Part shown: positions 62,272 through 64,000 of the stretch, piece by piece
Layout of the letters: every line of letters begins with the position of its first letter
Numbering within the stretch: position 1 is the stretch's first letter
Assembly: GCA_945875845.1 (NCBI GenBank)
Contig: CAMCMB010000013.1
Coordinates: forward strand, 1 to 64,000
Length of the DNA: 64,000 nucleotides
DNA from: Pirellula staleyi DSM 6068
GTDB lineage: Bacteria; Planctomycetota; Planctomycetia; Pirellulales; Pirellulaceae
Direction of reading: 5' to 3'
Notes under the pieces: generated by a model
Databases searched by the model: none
The model's input: the letters and a program-made list of their open reading frames with translations, nothing else
What the model was told of the DNA's origin: nothing
Made by a program: the position numbers and the translations under genes

Positions 62272-63723
62272 TTAAATGGCGTTGTCTGCGGGGACAACGA
62301 ACGGTGCTCGGTACTCTCGGCTGAGTAGCATGTTCGCATCTGCATTCCCTACAAACTCTTCTTTTGTTTGCGAGAGGCTCAAAAAGGGTCCGAGATTGAG
62401 CTTGTTTTTCTCGAGATCCAGACCATTGCTTTTGAGATGTTCCGTCATGCGTTCCAACGTTTTCGATACATCCTCGTGCAGATTCAGCTCTGCGAGTCGA
62501 TTTCGAATCTCGGCGATCGATTCTGGGCGTCCTAGTCGATAGGAGATATTACCAACATGGCAAAGTCCAGTTGATTGATGCCCTTCTGTGACATCCGCTT
62601 TGAGATCCTCGCGCCGTCCACTCCGCACAGCACTCATGAAATTTGCGAAGTGATTTACATTCTCACCTTCAAGTTTTTTGACCAGGTTTCCTTTCGGATC
62701 AAAAACGGTTGATTCTGCGATGAATCCTTCGGAGCCATAGACGATGCAACCCCCTTTGAATTTGTCGCTGAACGGATCCGATTTGAGGCCACGTACTTCT
62801 TGTACAATCGCAACGTCACCAAAACCATGAGCGACCAATTGCGTGTTCGGCGTGTCGCCAGCATCTTCGTAGCCAAGTCGTCCTCCAACGCTAATGACCG
62901 AATCGCCAAGCCCCTTGAGCCCGAGCAGCAGTCGGCACATGTCGACATAGTGAATGTTGTTGTTGCCAAGCTCGCCATTGCCTGTATTCCAGTCCCAATG
63001 CCAATCGTAGTGAAGTTGCTTTCGCGAAAGCGGGAGCATCGCGGCTGGGCCTAGCCACAAACTGTAGTCGACGCCCGTAGGCAATTCGTACTTGTCTCGC
63101 GGTCCGATCGAACCCCGTGCTCCGTAAACAATCGTTCGTGCAAGCGAAATCTTTCCAAGCTTGCCATCGCGAATGTATTGGGCAGCGGCAGCCAAATCGC
63201 CTCGCGAACGATTTTGGGTGCCAACCTGACAGATGCGTTTGGTCTTATCCGCAACCTGGATCATGCGGCGCCCCTCAACCACATTGTGACAAAGTGGTTT
63301 CTCCACATAGACGTGCTTACCCGCTTGCATGCCCCATATGGTCGCAAGCGCATGCCAATGATTGGGAGCTGCGACCGAAAGTGTGTCGATGCTCTTGTCA
63401 TCGTTGAGCAACCGAAGGTCCTGAACAACCTTGGGTTTCCTTCCCGTTGTTTTCTCAACGGACTCCGCCAACGCTTCGGCAAGCTGAAGGTCGGGATCAC
63501 AGACGTAGGCAACCTCTACGCCGTTGAGCTTGGCGAATTCGGCGGCGTGAACTTTGCCTCGAATTCGGCATCCGATCACCGCATGCCGAACCATTTCATT
63601 TGGAGAGGTAATCGCAGTCTCTTCGGAACTCGCAATCGGCGCCGATCGAAGTGCGGATTGAGCAGTGAGAACCGACGCAGCAGCAATCATCGATTCTTCT
63701 AGGAACTGGCGGCGGTTCTGCAT
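62272..63723 (-). CDS. Gfo/Idh/MocA family oxidoreductase, exported via Tat
   Basis: A 483-aa NAD(P)-dependent sugar or cyclitol dehydrogenase-like protein. N-terminal twin-arginine signal (NRRQFLEESMIAAASVLTAQ). Rossmann start HAVIGCRIRGKVHAAEF (about 47-63), then APNHWHALATIWGMQAGKHVYVEKPLCH, with the conserved EKP motif. The GNGELGNNNIHYVDMCRLLLG segment is typical of planctomycete members that act on sugar polymers outside the cytoplasm. Cofactor and substrate are not determined. It stands alone and is transcribed towards the tRNA gene. Confidence 0.9.
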   Translation of the reverse strand: MQNRRQFLEESMIAAASVLTAQSALRSAPIASSEETAITSPNEMVRHAVIGCRIRGKVHAAEFAKLNGVEVAYVCDPDLQLAEALAESVEKTTGRKPKVVQDLRLLNDDKSIDTLSVAAPNHWHALATIWGMQAGKHVYVEKPLCHNVVEGRRMIQVADKTKRICQVGTQNRSRGDLAAAAQYIRDGKLGKISLARTIVYGARGSIGPRDKYELPTGVDYSLWLGPAAMLPLSRKQLHYDWHWDWNTGNGELGNNNIHYVDMCRLLLGLKGLGDSVISVGGRLGYEDAGDTPNTQLVAHGFGDVAIVQEVRGLKSDPFSDKFKGGCIVYGSEGFIAESTVFDPKGNLVKKLEGENVNHFANFMSAVRSGRREDLKADVTEGHQSTGLCHVGNISYRLGRPESIAEIRNRLAELNLHEDVSKTLERMTEHLKSNGLDLEKNKLNLGPFLSLSQTKEEFVGNADANMLLSREYRAPFVVPADNAI

Positions 63724-63887
63724 ATGGACGGTAGCCTCCGGTAGTATCGCTTAGGATGGAAAAGGTCGTGTTCGTGGTCTTCAACGCACTGTGGTTATAG
63801 CAAAAAATCCCTTGACAAAGGTGGACCAGCTCGCCACAATTCAGAGTGAGTCCGCATTCTCAACATGTTGTGGTGGGTTCTTCGTTC

Positions 63888-64000
63888 ATGAAGTTACTGG
63901 AAATCGGAAACCAAAAGGCATCGAGACTCAAGGTCTTGAGGGTTTTCGTATTCGTGTGGGTCCTGGCCGGTTTGGGCGAACAAGCGTTTGCAAGTTGCGG
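63888..64000 (+). CDS. Start of an exported protein, cut by the window end
   Basis: An ATG at 63888 opens 37 codons that run off the window. The product begins MKLLEIGNQKASRLKVLRV, then a hydrophobic core (FVFVWVLAGLG) and a probable cleavage site after QAFA, followed by SC. No family can be assigned from this length. It is divergent from the Gfo/Idh/MocA gene. Confidence 0.6.
   Translation, partial: MKLLEIGNQKASRLKVLRVFVFVWVLAGLGEQAFASC

Overview
This window reads as a chromosomal stretch from a planctomycete, most likely of the Pirellulaceae/Rhodopirellula type. The basis is gene content: DUF1501 and cytochrome-bearing DUF1549/DUF1553 secreted proteins, a DUF1559 pseudopilin-like protein, a membrane-anchored Ser/Thr kinase, DUF2203, long secreted proteins without known domains, many weak or absent Shine-Dalgarno sites, and small palindromic intergenic repeats, including one that reads as the peptide GEAPAEP. 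No 16S rRNA gene is present, so the assignment rests on families only.

Layout. 1-10.7 kb: xylose isomerase, Ser/Thr kinase, di-heme c-type cytochrome protein, PQQ-type beta-propeller, PrpD-like dehydratase and a TPR-glycosyltransferase. 11-17.5 kb: translation block rpsB-tsf, then csrA with a strong terminator, facing a translationally coupled pair (1016-aa exported protein and RNase HII-like protein). 18-23.2 kb: FAS1 protein, class II DAHP synthase, carboxypeptidase-regulatory-domain protein and a small exported protein. 23.2-25 kb: a mobile cassette with a REP-associated-type HUH transposase between two long direct repeats rich in REP hairpins and an 18-bp minisatellite; the second unit is an internally deleted copy. 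25-29.8 kb: glycerophosphodiesterase, beta-CASP hydrolase and a DUF1559/lipoprotein group. 29.8-31.4 kb: gene-poor DNA with REP hairpins and a probable relic. 31.4-37.3 kb: DUF1501-PSD1 pair, DUF2203 and an ExeA-like ATPase. 37.4-42.2 kb: duplicated ABC-2 permease, two CNNM/DUF21 proteins and an orphan FixJ-type regulator. 42.4-50.7 kb: low-complexity Arg/Glu/Asp-rich protein, lipase, citrate synthase, RsgA, FtsH and a FlgN-like protein. 50.8-51.1 kb: remains of an ATP-dependent DNA ligase split over three frames. 51.3-61.7 kb: lipoprotein, alpha/beta hydrolase overlapping a class IV aminotransferase, an 809-aa membrane protein, a dicarboxylate symporter and an mlaE-mlaF-mlaD lipid-transport operon. 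61.9-64 kb: tRNA-Cys(GCA), a Gfo/Idh/MocA oxidoreductase and the start of an exported protein cut by the window end.

The housekeeping genes are intact and ordinary. The most unusual feature is the 23.2-25 kb cassette: its transposase looks like two fused HUH half-domains, one keeping the tyrosine helix and the other the HUH motif, and hairpins with the same loop recur about 6 kb away. At least five other short interspersed repeat families occur here, and two of them run into annotated N-termini and so determine which start codons are credible.
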